The notes under the pieces: model-generated | Databases searched by the model: none | What the model saw: the letters and a program-made list of their open reading frames with translations, nothing else | Told to the model about the DNA's origin: nothing | Assembly: GCA_020724775.1 (NCBI GenBank) | Contig: DYGG01000004.1 | Span: 1 to 39,599 of the forward strand | Origin: Ignavibacterium sp. | GTDB lineage: Bacteria; Zixibacteria; MSB-5A5; GN15; PGXB01 | DNA length: 39,599 bases | Direction of reading: 5' to 3' | In this document: positions 25,522 through 34,059 of the stretch, one piece after another | How the letters are laid out: each line of letters begins with the position of its first letter | Numbering within the stretch: the first letter of the stretch is position 1 | Made by a program: the position numbers and the translations under genes

Positions 25522-28500
25522 CTATTTCCTGATAACGGCTATTTCAGCATTGATGCCGTTTATATTCCAGTCCTTGGCTCCATTGTCTTTCGGCATATTA
25601 TCGGTCAAATCTATCCGGTCTGCCAGGGTTTCCTGACAGATATAGTCGCTATGTCTCCGCACCGCCGACTGCAGCGGCTCTTCGGTTTTGACCAGTACAC
25701 TGATACGGTCGGTTACGTTGAAGCCCGAAGACTTTCTCATATTCTGGATTTTGTTCACCATTTCCCGGGCATAACCTTCGTCGCGAAGGGTTTCATCGAT
25801 GGTGGTATCGAGCGCCACCGTGACGGCGCCGTCGCTTTCAACCGCCAACCCTTCTTTTTCCAGTTTCTGCACTTCCATCTCTTCTGCGGTCAGTTTCACC
25901 TCCGCGCCGCCGGCGTTCAACGAGATTTCGCCGCCGGCAAGGAAACCTTCCAGTTTCTCACTTGATAAACCGGCCACCAGCGGCCCAAGTTCCTTGACCA
26001 TGCCACCAAATTTTTTGCCGGCGACGGCAAAATTCAGTTTGGCTTTGTAACTGACAACTGCCGAGGCGGTCTTCAGTTCTTCAACCGCTTTGATATTGAG
26101 TTCGTCAAGGATGACCGAAATTTCGGTTCTTAACCTGTTAAACTGATGGGGATCGGCAAAGTGCACCTGGATTCCGTTAAGCGGCTGACGAACCTTCAGA
26201 TTGCGGCGGCTTCGGGCGGCGCGCCCCAGAGAGACAACCTTCTGCGCCAGCGCCATTGACTCTTCCAGTTCCGTGTCGATAGTGGAGTCGTCAAACTTTG
26301 GAAAGTCCACCATATGCACCGACGTTATCTTTTTGCCGTTGCCCGGCTTTACCATTTCCTGCCAGAGGTACTCCGCTGTGAAGGGAGTATAGGGGGCAAT
26401 CAATCGGGTAACGCCGTGCAGCATCCGGTACAGGGTCAAGAAAGCCCGCATTTTCGAGGGGTCATTCCCCGGTCCCCAAAAGCGGCGACGGTTCAACCGG
26501 ATATACCAGTTGGAGAGGTCATCAATGACAAAGCCGTTAATCAGCCGCGCCGGCGGGGTTAAGTCATAATTATCCAGCCGTTCGGTCACTTTTTTGGTCA
26601 AAGAGTTGAAACGGGACTCAATCCAGCGGTCGATTCTTTCCGGTTCGCCGGCAAATTGGTTTAGGAACTGCTCGACTGTTTTCCCGTCCTTGTCGGCACG
26701 TTCGGCGATATTGTCGATGTTGGCATACAGAGCAAAGAAACTGTAGCTGTTTTTGAGGGTATCGAAGAATTTGCGCTGCACTTCAGCCAACCCCTCCTCG
26801 TCGAAACGTTTCGATGCCCAGGGGTTGGAGCATGTAAGCATATGCCAACGAAGCGCGTCGGCGCCAAAGTTATTGACAATATCAAAGGGGTCAACCACGT
26901 TCCCCTTATGTTTGGACATTTTCTTGCCCAGTTTGTCCAAAATCAATTCAATTACAATGACATTCTTATAGGCCGGTTTGTCGAACAGAAGGGTCGAGAT
27001 GGCTAAAAGAGAGTAAAACCATCCTCGGGTCTGGTCCACCCCCTCGGAGATGAAATCGCAGGGGTATTTTATCCCTTTATCGATATAATCTTTATTTTCA
27101 AAGGGGTAGTGCCACTGGGCGAACGGCATCGCTCCCGAATCGAACCAGGTGTCGATGACCTCCGGCACGCGAGTCAAGGAGCCGCCACATTGGGCGCAGC
27201 GGAGTTTGATGTCATCAATCATCGGCCGGTGCAAGTCGAGATTTTCCGGGACTGAAATTCCCTCCCGGCGCAACTGCTCAATTGAGCCTACCGCAGTTAT
27301 ATTACCGCATTTTTCATTGTCGCAGACCCAGAGCGGAAGGGGTGTCCCCCAGAAGCGCTCACGGGAGAGAGCCCAGTCGACATTATTTTCCAGCCAGTCG
27401 AGCATCCGCCCGGTCCGGATTTCATCCGGATACCATTTGGTAATATTGGAATTCTTAATCAACTGCTCCTTAAACTGGGTGGTCTTGATATACCAGCATT
27501 GACGAGATATGTATATAAGCGGCGAATCGCAACGCCAGCAGAAGGGGTAGTTGTGGATGTAGGTCTCTTTCTTGAGAAGTTTTCCGTCTCGTTTCAGATC
27601 TTCAATAATCAGCGGGTCGGCATCTTTAATGAATTTGCCGGCATATTTGCCGGAACCGGGGACAAAGTGCCCATCGGCGGCAACCGCCTGAAGAACCGGC
27701 AGGCTATATTTCTGCCCTATCTCATAGTCATCAGCGCCGTATCCGGGAGCGATATGCACAATGCCGGTGCCATCATCAAGAGTCACAAAGTCGCCGTTTA
27801 TTATATAAAATGCCTGGTCGGCTTTGTCTTTGAAGGTATCGAAGAGAGGAAGGTATTTCCTTCCGGCAAACTCCGCCCCTTTCCTGGCTTCAAGAACGAC
27901 AAAATCGGTTGCCAGGACTTTCATTAAAAGCGCCTCTGCCATTACCAGTTTCTCCCCTTTATATTCGACCAGGGCGTAGGTCGCATCGGGATGCAGGCTT
28001 AAGGCGGCGTTGGAAGGGAGTGTCCAGGGGGTGGTGGTCCAGACCAGGTATGAGAAATCATCATCAGCCGCTTTGACTCGGACAAAAACCGACGGGTCGG
28101 GGACCTCATCATACCCCTGTGCCACCTCGTGGCTGGAAAGTGCAGTCTCACAGCGGGGGCAGAAGGAGACGGTCTTGTACCCCTTGTAGATAAGACCGCG
28201 GTCGTAGAAATTTTTCAGGATCCACCAGACCGATTCGATATAATCATTAGTCAGGGTGATATAGGCATCGGATAAGTCAATCCAATACCCGACCTTGCGG
28301 GTTATTTCATTCCAGTCGTCGAGGTATTTGAAAACCGACTCTTTGCATTTCTGGTTGAATTTGTCGATGCCATATTCGACCACTTTGGCTTTGGTGTCGA
28401 GGTTGAGGGATTTTTCGACCTCGATTTCGACCGGCAAGCCGTGGGTATCCCAGCCGGCTTTGCGGTCGACGCGGAATCCCTGCATCGCTTTGTACCGGCA

Positions 28501-28707
28501 GACTAAGTCTTTGATAGTTCGAGACATGACGTGATGAATACCGGGGCGGCCATTGGCGGTCGGGGGTCCCTCGTAAAAGACGAACTGGGGCCGTTCCCGG
28601 GCGGCAAGAAGCGATTTTTCGAAAATCTGTTCCCGCTCCCAGAATTCCAGGATTCTTTTTTCCATCTCAGGGATGGAGAAATCATCTTTAGGTTGCTCGA
28701 ACTTCAT
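25522..28707 (-). CDS. ileS: Isoleucyl-tRNA synthetase, type 2 (eukaryote-like), GXHH variant
   Basis: 1061 aa, the size of IleRS2. It charges tRNA-Ile in the cytoplasm. The class I signature that normally reads HXGH is G-I-H-H (56-59, in PTANGRPGIHHV), that is, first and third residues exchanged. The second signature is KMSKH (596-600). The CP1 editing domain (about 190-400) has the threonine-rich WTTTPWTLPSN. Cys pairs 462/467 and 504/507 form a zinc-ribbon-like insert. The C-terminal anticodon-binding region continues to the end with the IleRS2 tail. First gene of ileS-dksA-like-lspA. A GC-rich hairpin lies 18 bp upstream; no T-box was seen. Confidence 0.96.
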   Translation of the reverse strand: MKFEQPKDDFSIPEMEKRILEFWEREQIFEKSLLAARERPQFVFYEGPPTANGRPGIHHVMSRTIKDLVCRYKAMQGFRVDRKAGWDTHGLPVEIEVEKSLNLDTKAKVVEYGIDKFNQKCKESVFKYLDDWNEITRKVGYWIDLSDAYITLTNDYIESVWWILKNFYDRGLIYKGYKTVSFCPRCETALSSHEVAQGYDEVPDPSVFVRVKAADDDFSYLVWTTTPWTLPSNAALSLHPDATYALVEYKGEKLVMAEALLMKVLATDFVVLEARKGAEFAGRKYLPLFDTFKDKADQAFYIINGDFVTLDDGTGIVHIAPGYGADDYEIGQKYSLPVLQAVAADGHFVPGSGKYAGKFIKDADPLIIEDLKRDGKLLKKETYIHNYPFCWRCDSPLIYISRQCWYIKTTQFKEQLIKNSNITKWYPDEIRTGRMLDWLENNVDWALSRERFWGTPLPLWVCDNEKCGNITAVGSIEQLRREGISVPENLDLHRPMIDDIKLRCAQCGGSLTRVPEVIDTWFDSGAMPFAQWHYPFENKDYIDKGIKYPCDFISEGVDQTRGWFYSLLAISTLLFDKPAYKNVIVIELILDKLGKKMSKHKGNVVDPFDIVNNFGADALRWHMLTCSNPWASKRFDEEGLAEVQRKFFDTLKNSYSFFALYANIDNIAERADKDGKTVEQFLNQFAGEPERIDRWIESRFNSLTKKVTERLDNYDLTPPARLINGFVIDDLSNWYIRLNRRRFWGPGNDPSKMRAFLTLYRMLHGVTRLIAPYTPFTAEYLWQEMVKPGNGKKITSVHMVDFPKFDDSTIDTELEESMALAQKVVSLGRAARSRRNLKVRQPLNGIQVHFADPHQFNRLRTEISVILDELNIKAVEELKTASAVVSYKAKLNFAVAGKKFGGMVKELGPLVAGLSSEKLEGFLAGGEISLNAGGAEVKLTAEEMEVQKLEKEGLAVESDGAVTVALDTTIDETLRDEGYAREMVNKIQNMRKSSGFNVTDRISVLVKTEEPLQSAVRRHSDYICQETLADRIDLTDNMPKDNGAKDWNINGINAEIAVIRK

Positions 28708-29063
28708 ATTCCCAAGTCACAATGACCCCGCCGAAGGCGGGGTGAAATCGGTCAAAATTTAAGCCTGTTAATTTAAGGGAATTATCGGGTGAAGTAAAGA
28801 GAAAATTGAGAGGGGGAATAGGCGAGCGGTAGGTTCAAGTAGAATGAGAAGTCATCAGTAAAGACTAAATCCCTCTTTCAACTCCCTCCTTGACTTAAAT
28901 GTCCCTTAGGCGGATATTGGAGCGGCAACTTTGGCAAAGGTTATTTTGAACAAGGGAGTGCTCGATCAGAACCAATCCCGAAATACGGCTTTTCCTGAAA
29001 GTTGTTCTTATCACGGGCCTGATTGTCGGCGGATTTGCGGCCCTCTATTTCCCCGGCATTCAG
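28708..29063. other. ileS / GT-C divergent intergenic region
   Basis: Holds the GC-rich hairpin 28725-28743 (ACCCCGCC-gaa-GGCGGGGT). From 28950 on there is an open reading frame continuous with the downstream gene, encoding a hydrophobic helix before the first ATG. AAGGGAG at 28952-28958 looks like a ribosome site. No other feature was seen. Confidence 0.5.
28725..28743. repeat. GC-rich hairpin upstream of ileS
   Basis: ACCCCGCC-gaa-GGCGGGGT, perfect 8-bp stem. Related to 22986-23001 and 36128-36146. Confidence 0.65.
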
Positions 29064-30950
29064 ATGATTATCAAAGACATCTGCGAGGGGCGCTCGCTCC
29101 CCTTTTTGCTCCGCTTGTTTCCCTGCGTCGGCGAAACCGGCGAGCCGCTGGAACTGCTTCGGATAGACCATTTCCTCTGGCGGCATTTTATCCCGAAATC
29201 AACCGCTACTTTCTTATTCTTCTTCGCCGTGTACCGGCTGTTAAGAAATCTTTTCGGGCGACTGCGGAAGTTGGACGAGGAGAGAGGACTCAAACCTCAG
29301 CCGGAGATTCATGGCGGTTCAGATTCCGGACAATTTCGCTTTGACTGGCTGGCCGCTCTGGGGATATATACGGCTATAACGGTGGTCTATTATCTCCATT
29401 ATCTTCCCACCCTGGGGACTTATCTTATCGGTCCTGCCGAAGATAATATGCTAAGCATCCATAATCTCTGGTGGGGATACCGGGCGCTGGTCGAGGGAAA
29501 AGGGAGCCTGACCTTTTCTAATATGCTCTGTTTTCCCGAAGGGGTTTCGCTTTATTATCATGCTCAGACCTTTTACAACCAGTTTTTGTCGCTTCCTTTG
29601 CAGGCGCTTTTCGGGCTGACGGCAACTTGCAATCTGCTATTGCTGCATACTTTCCCAGTTGCCGGGCTGGGAGCGTTTCTTCTGATTCGGTATCTGACCG
29701 GCAACTTCTGGGCGGCGATTATGGGAGGGTTTATCTTTGCTTTCAACCCGGCTCATGCCGAACGGATATATCATCATCTGAATATCAGTTCCATTCAATT
29801 TGTCCCTTTCTTTGTGTTGTACTATATCAAAGCGGCGCGGGGGAAATCGCTCGGGAATGTGGCGCTGGCGGCACTTTTTTTCCTTCTCAATAGTCTCTGT
29901 GACTGGACCTTTATGATTTTCTGCCTTTATTTCATGATTTTTGCCTATATCTACCTGGCGATACGGCGGCGGAAGATAATCCTTTTGGACATTCTCTGGA
30001 AAAGCGCCGTGACAGTCGGCGTGACGCTATTGTTTCTCGGTCCCTGGCTTTACCAGATGGTTGTCATTGGACTTTCGCACCCGACGACATCCGGCGGTGG
30101 GCATGACGGCTTCATTGCCGACCTGGCGGGGCTGATTGCGCCGCCGGAGCATCATCTTCTCGGCGGCAGCGCTCCGGTCAAATGGCTGAACGGGCAGTTT
30201 CATGGCAACCCCTGGGAAAGCACGGTCTATCTCGGCGTGGTGGCGCTGCTCATTGTGGTCTTCAATTTCAAGAAGATCTTTTCGGTTTCCATCAAATATC
30301 TGATTGCCGTTCTCCCGTTTCTTTTCCTGGCGATGGGGGTGCGGATGACAGTCCTGGGGAACCGTCAGGCGATAATGATGCCATATTATATTCTGTCGCA
30401 GATACCGTTTCTTTCCAATATGCGAGCGCCGTCGCGCCATTTCATCTATCTCTATCTCTTTTTTGCAGTGATGGTGGCGCTGGCGATGACGGTAACATAT
30501 AATCATCTGCATTTGAAAAGGTACGGAAAGTTGCTCTTTGCCGGGCTAGCCCTTCTCTTGCTGCTCGATTACTATTCCTTCAATCAGGCGGCGGCGTCAC
30601 CGAAGACGCCGGTATGTTATGACATTATAAAGAAAGAGAGCCCCAAAGCGGCGGTGCTCGATTTGCCGTCGGGTTACGCCAATGTCGCCCGGTATATGAT
30701 GTTTCAAACCAGCCACCGGTTGCCGCTGGTGCAGGGGTATGTTTCGCGCAAGGTTGATTCGACCCTGATTGACCGTCTGGAGATGACGAACCTGGCAACC
30801 CAGAGAGCGCAGTTGTTGGAAAACGGGGTGGGGTATATTGTGATACATAAGAGCTCTCTCACGCCGGACAGTGTGGATGTCGAAGCCTACCGTCAAGTTT
30901 ATGAAACGGTTTACGAGGATGAGGGGAATTTGGTGTTGCGGGTGGAATGA
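29064..30950 (+). CDS. Polytopic GT-C-like membrane protein (putative glycosyltransferase), start uncertain
   Basis: At least 628 aa with about 10-12 hydrophobic helices followed by a soluble C-terminal domain (about 540-628). The acidic pair in the first extracytoplasmic loop (LIGPAEDNMLS) and the general pattern match GT-C-fold lipid-linked sugar transferases of the PMT/ArnT/YfhO-like type. FNPAHAERIYHHLN is a distinctive loop. The first ATG (29064) has no ribosome site. The frame is open back to 28950 and encodes a helix (IRLFLKVVLITGLIVGG) that belongs to the protein. The only codon correctly spaced from AAGGGAG (28952-28958) is ATC at 28965; a CTG is at 28995. Donor and acceptor unknown. 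Confidence 0.7.
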   Translation: MIIKDICEGRSLPFLLRLFPCVGETGEPLELLRIDHFLWRHFIPKSTATFLFFFAVYRLLRNLFGRLRKLDEERGLKPQPEIHGGSDSGQFRFDWLAALGIYTAITVVYYLHYLPTLGTYLIGPAEDNMLSIHNLWWGYRALVEGKGSLTFSNMLCFPEGVSLYYHAQTFYNQFLSLPLQALFGLTATCNLLLLHTFPVAGLGAFLLIRYLTGNFWAAIMGGFIFAFNPAHAERIYHHLNISSIQFVPFFVLYYIKAARGKSLGNVALAALFFLLNSLCDWTFMIFCLYFMIFAYIYLAIRRRKIILLDILWKSAVTVGVTLLFLGPWLYQMVVIGLSHPTTSGGGHDGFIADLAGLIAPPEHHLLGGSAPVKWLNGQFHGNPWESTVYLGVVALLIVVFNFKKIFSVSIKYLIAVLPFLFLAMGVRMTVLGNRQAIMMPYYILSQIPFLSNMRAPSRHFIYLYLFFAVMVALAMTVTYNHLHLKRYGKLLFAGLALLLLLDYYSFNQAAASPKTPVCYDIIKKESPKAAVLDLPSGYANVARYMMFQTSHRLPLVQGYVSRKVDSTLIDRLEMTNLATQRAQLLENGVGYIVIHKSSLTPDSVDVEAYRQVYETVYEDEGNLVLRVE

Positions 30951-31276
30951 GCAGGGAAAAGCCGGGTTCGAAGAGTTAAGTGGTTGAATGACAACAGGTA
31001 ATAGGTTCGTATTCGTTTTGGAATTGAGATTTGCGGTCTTTGTTTTGGGGTATATTGAATAAGTTGGAAGCGTTCCTGTCGCGGGGGAAGCGTTTTCCAT
31101 CTGACCTGGGCTGAGATTGCTTCGGCGTTCATAATTGGTATCGGGGGACCTCCTTCATATATATTTGCCCGTCACAGTCAGCATTGATTTATTGGTGATT
31201 TTGTTGGGGGGCCGTTAGTAGGAAGAGAGGCGGCAGGTTGCGCGTGTAACGGACCTGACAGAGCGAGCAGGTATTT
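30951..31276. other. Non-coding stretch left of the restriction-modification island
   Basis: About 325 bp with no convincing ORF, RNA gene or terminator. GGTTCGAA at 30965-30972 resembles a tRNA T-loop, but no stem or other arms surround it. The stretch may be decayed sequence next to the truncated gene. Confidence 0.4.
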
Positions 31277-31415
31277 TCAATCGTCGTCCTGTTCATCATC
31301 TTCGGCGTCTTCATCGGTGTGTTCGATATCAAGACAATCGGAGATGCAGGAGTCGATGGCGTCGTACCAGCCGAAGTAGTCGCCGATTTTGTCTTCGCTT
31401 CCTATGGCCGTTGGA
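31277..31415 (-). pseudogene. 3' remnant of an unknown gene at the island edge
   Basis: Minus-strand frame ending in TGA at 31277-31279 encodes SEDKIGDYFGWYDAIDSC, continuing into ISDCLDIEHTDEDAEDDEQD and the final acidic residues. Aromatic-rich then strongly acidic, it looks like a genuine protein C-terminus, with GC-richer codon use than the island. There is no start codon or ribosome site; the frame runs back into the shadow of the endonuclease gene. Probably the tail of a native gene cut by arrival of the island. The left boundary toward the island (about 31415) is approximate. Family not recognised. Confidence 0.4.
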
Positions 31416-31421
31416 AGGGAT

Positions 31422-32189
31422 TTATCTCTTTTTTCTTGGCTGTCTCGGCTTCCGAGGTTTAATAGCGGCAGAATTCACCTGTACCAATTTCTCCCAATTT
31501 ACGACACCGTCAATGCAATATTCATTGGTGAATTCATGAGTGAAATTAGTGAATATCTTTGCGTAGGCGGCCTGGAAGGCATCGTTTTTCTCTTTTGCTT
31601 TGTGGCCGAGAGGTTCAATGATTTGGACGTAGAGGTCATTATTCCCGGATATAAATTCCCAGAATTTTTGACCACATAACTTGATATACTCTTCTTTCTG
31701 AGGTTGGGGGCATCTTCCATAGCAACATCCATTGACTGCTACTATATTCTGCTTCGACATGTTGGACCTTAAGATGGATTTCGCCTTTCTGAAGTTCTCT
31801 TTCATTTTTCTTATTTGGCTGGCGTTCCCCCAGTTTGGGCCGGACTTGATTGAAACAATGTACCTAATGTCGTCCCTCTCGAATTCAAGGTCAATACCCT
31901 CGGCGGATGATTTCCTGCCGCCATATACCCGACCATTGATGAAGATTGCCAAACCCTCGAGGAATCTACCGAAGATTGTCTCTTCTTGAGACGACAGGAA
32001 TGCATCTAATAGGGTCTTTACTAGCTCAGGGGCGCTCAATAAATGCTTCGCTCTAAAAAGATACGGATTCTTTCTACATATAATTTTTTCCAATTTGAGA
32101 GATTCAAGGCTCTTACGACGATTACCGTGAAATGAGTCGATATTTCTCTCTACATATTCCGTTACATCCCCCAGACTAATAGGATTCAT
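31422..32189 (-). CDS. PmeII-family-like type II restriction endonuclease
   Basis: 255 aa from the ATG at 32189 (a TTG at 32192 is adjacent). The pattern NIDSFHGNRRKSLESLKLEK, LLDAFLSSQEETIFG, then EGIDLEFERDD, YIVSIKSGPNWGN and VAVNGCCYG matches type II REases I associate with the PmeII family. A PD-(D/E)XK-like core can be placed on D101, S114 and K116. The start lies 4 bp beyond the stop of the TSPPY methyltransferase, so the two are translationally coupled and probably a restriction-modification pair. Composition is AT-richer than the flanking genome. Recognition sequence unknown. Confidence 0.75.
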   Translation of the reverse strand: MNPISLGDVTEYVERNIDSFHGNRRKSLESLKLEKIICRKNPYLFRAKHLLSAPELVKTLLDAFLSSQEETIFGRFLEGLAIFINGRVYGGRKSSAEGIDLEFERDDIRYIVSIKSGPNWGNASQIRKMKENFRKAKSILRSNMSKQNIVAVNGCCYGRCPQPQKEEYIKLCGQKFWEFISGNNDLYVQIIEPLGHKAKEKNDAFQAAYAKIFTNFTHEFTNEYCIDGVVNWEKLVQVNSAAIKPRKPRQPRKKR

Positions 32190-32193
32190 CAAA

Positions 32194-33051
32194 TCAACCG
32201 ACTTTCAAGAGGTCCATAACCAAAGGACTTACTTTATTTTTTACAATCTCACAATATTCGGGAAGAATTTCTATTCCGACAGAATTTCTTCTGAGTTTCT
32301 GTGCGACGACAAGAGTTGTCCCTGAGCCCATAAAAGGATCTAAGACTAAGTCGCCCTCCTTCGTGAATAGCCGAATGAACCACTCAGGCAATTTCTCCGG
32401 AAAGACAGCACTATGGTCCTTATTGCTGCATTCCGTAGCCATATGCAGCACGTTCGGCGGATAGGCTTTTTCCCTGTTGAGCCAGTGAGATATATTCTTT
32501 CCGAACCCACTGCCATTCCTGGCGTTGTCACGTCTCTTATCAGTTTGGCTAAGATTTTTCAAACGGTCTTGCGCCCAATCACCAATAGGGACCATTACGG
32601 CATCCTGATACATGTGGAATTTCTTTGTCTTATTAAACTGCAGTAATCTCTCCCAGGCATCTCTAAATCTATTAGGCCATTTGCCTGGATAGCAGTTCTT
32701 TTTGTGCCAAATGAATTCTTCCGTCCAGAGCCAACCTTGTTTCCGCATTTCGAGGATTAGTTGTAGAACATAGGTATGGCGTTCGCCATTAACGACGCGC
32801 TCCTTGATATTAAGTATGAATGTGCCTGTCGGCTTCAGCACGCGCAATAGTTCTTTTGTTGTCGGCAGGAACCACTCGACATATTTATTAGGATTGACGC
32901 CCCCATAAGTTTTCATCCGTCTATCCGCATAGGGGGGGGAAGTGATGATCAAGTCAACGGAATTTGATGCCATTTTAGGCAGTTCATTTCTGCAATCACC
33001 GCAGATGACGTTCGCAAGAATCTCCATGTGTCTGTTTTTCTGGATATTCAT
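32194..33051 (-). CDS. Beta-class DNA methyltransferase (TSPPY; likely N4-cytosine or N6-adenine)
   Basis: About 285 aa from the ATG at 33051 (AAGGA 8 bp upstream); an ATG at 33069 is possible. In the numbering from 33069, catalytic motif IV TSPPY (43-47) precedes the AdoMet motif DPFMGSGTT (244-252). That order defines beta-class amino-methyltransferases. TSPPY is commonest in N4-cytosine enzymes but also occurs in N6-adenine ones. It protects host DNA against the coupled endonuclease downstream. It follows the HaeIII-like gene by about 100 bp that contains a REP-like palindrome. Confidence 0.88.
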   Translation of the reverse strand: MNIQKNRHMEILANVICGDCRNELPKMASNSVDLIITSPPYADRRMKTYGGVNPNKYVEWFLPTTKELLRVLKPTGTFILNIKERVVNGERHTYVLQLILEMRKQGWLWTEEFIWHKKNCYPGKWPNRFRDAWERLLQFNKTKKFHMYQDAVMVPIGDWAQDRLKNLSQTDKRRDNARNGSGFGKNISHWLNREKAYPPNVLHMATECSNKDHSAVFPEKLPEWFIRLFTKEGDLVLDPFMGSGTTLVVAQKLRRNSVGIEILPEYCEIVKNKVSPLVMDLLKVG

Positions 33052-33080
33052 TGTAATTTTCCTTGTCATAACTTATCTAC

Positions 33081-33106
33081 TCGAAACCGCAAGGGTTTCG
33101 ACCTAC
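33081..33106 (-). repeat. REP-like palindrome, divergent copy D
   Basis: TCGAAACC (33081-33088), 5-bp loop, GGTTTCGA (33094-33101), then CCTAC. On the minus strand GTAGG precedes the palindrome, as in copies A-C. It lies between the two restriction-modification pairs. Confidence 0.6.
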
Positions 33107-33149
33107 GAAACTATAATTCTATTTTTTGCAGATAGCAATTTCTCAAGTC

Positions 33150-34055
33150 CTAGCGAAAACTATAATTCATTTCATTTCTCGAGAGCATGCTGGGCACACC
33201 TACAAGATTAATGTCAAACTTGAGCGAAGGTTCCACTAATGTACTAGCGCTATGAATCCTGAATGACACTTGCCAACCATTGTCCAGCGTCATAATGAGT
33301 GTGGTAGTCGATCGTGGCTTTCTTGTTATTTCAATTATCCTAGTTGGAAGTGGAATACGATTGCCCCACCTAAGGCTCCCCATGATGTTGAACGAAGAAA
33401 CACTTACAACTCCATTCTCTTTAATGATCTTGTAAAAATCAGATGTTCCAAGAAGATAGTGTATCAGTCGTCCTGCTCTTATCTCGCTCTCAGTAGCAAG
33501 GAGGCGGCGAATTTCCCGATCAAATGCAAGCAGTATTGGCGAATAATATCGAGCTCTCTTATCCGATATATGACGCCAAAGCTCTCCATTCCGTTGTCGA
33601 TCCCTTAATTCTTGGAATAATGGACGAATCTCATTCATATATTCGCTTGAACATGGCTCTTGGAGCCAATCATGGCCAAAGTCTATACTGTCAGAGAGCC
33701 TTGAGTGTTTTAATGCATGATGACGATGCTTGGCAGAAATGCCTACAAGGTCATTTGTGACTATATTGGTGACAATAATATCTCTCACATCGCCTGACAT
33801 TCCGACCCGGTCTGTCTGAATCCTAATTGAACATTGACATTGAACTAGGGTGTTGTCACGTTCAATTAAGAATTCTCCGGCGACCCGGGCCGCTTCAGAT
33901 ATATTTTGTTGCTCATTTAGACTACGCCCTTCAAAGCATAACCTCGCCCTTTCCACGGCACCGTTTTGTTCAATTGGTGACTGCAATTGGACGCTGAGGG
34001 CTGCCGCTAATCCGTATTCAAATGCCCTCCCCGATTCATTCTGTGAAGCAGGCAT
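33150..34055 (-). CDS. HaeIII-family type II restriction endonuclease
   Basis: 301 aa. It resembles HaeIII along most of its length: SGRAFEYGLAAAL at the start, IQTDRVGMSGDVRDIIV, GISAKHRHHALKHSRLSDSI followed by DFGHDW, CSSEYMNEIRPLFQEL, a YLLGTSDFYK segment, and the C-terminal WQVSFRIHSASTLVEPSLKF. HaeIII cuts GGCC. Ribosome site AAAGGTG before the ATG, 4 bp after the stop of the D12 methyltransferase, so the two are coupled. HaeIII itself is paired with a 5-methylcytosine enzyme; none is present here. Confidence 0.82.
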   Translation of the reverse strand: MPASQNESGRAFEYGLAAALSVQLQSPIEQNGAVERARLCFEGRSLNEQQNISEAARVAGEFLIERDNTLVQCQCSIRIQTDRVGMSGDVRDIIVTNIVTNDLVGISAKHRHHALKHSRLSDSIDFGHDWLQEPCSSEYMNEIRPLFQELRDRQRNGELWRHISDKRARYYSPILLAFDREIRRLLATESEIRAGRLIHYLLGTSDFYKIIKENGVVSVSSFNIMGSLRWGNRIPLPTRIIEITRKPRSTTTLIMTLDNGWQVSFRIHSASTLVEPSLKFDINLVGVPSMLSRNEMNYSFR

Positions 34056-34059
34056 AGAT

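Noticed and set aside
28708-28930. T-box riboswitch before ileS
   Set aside because: No specifier-loop architecture or conserved T-box sequence seen; only one short GC hairpin.
30965-30972. GGTTCGAA as a tRNA T-loop
   Set aside because: Flanking bases do not form the 5-bp stem, and no anticodon arm, D arm or acceptor stem is present.
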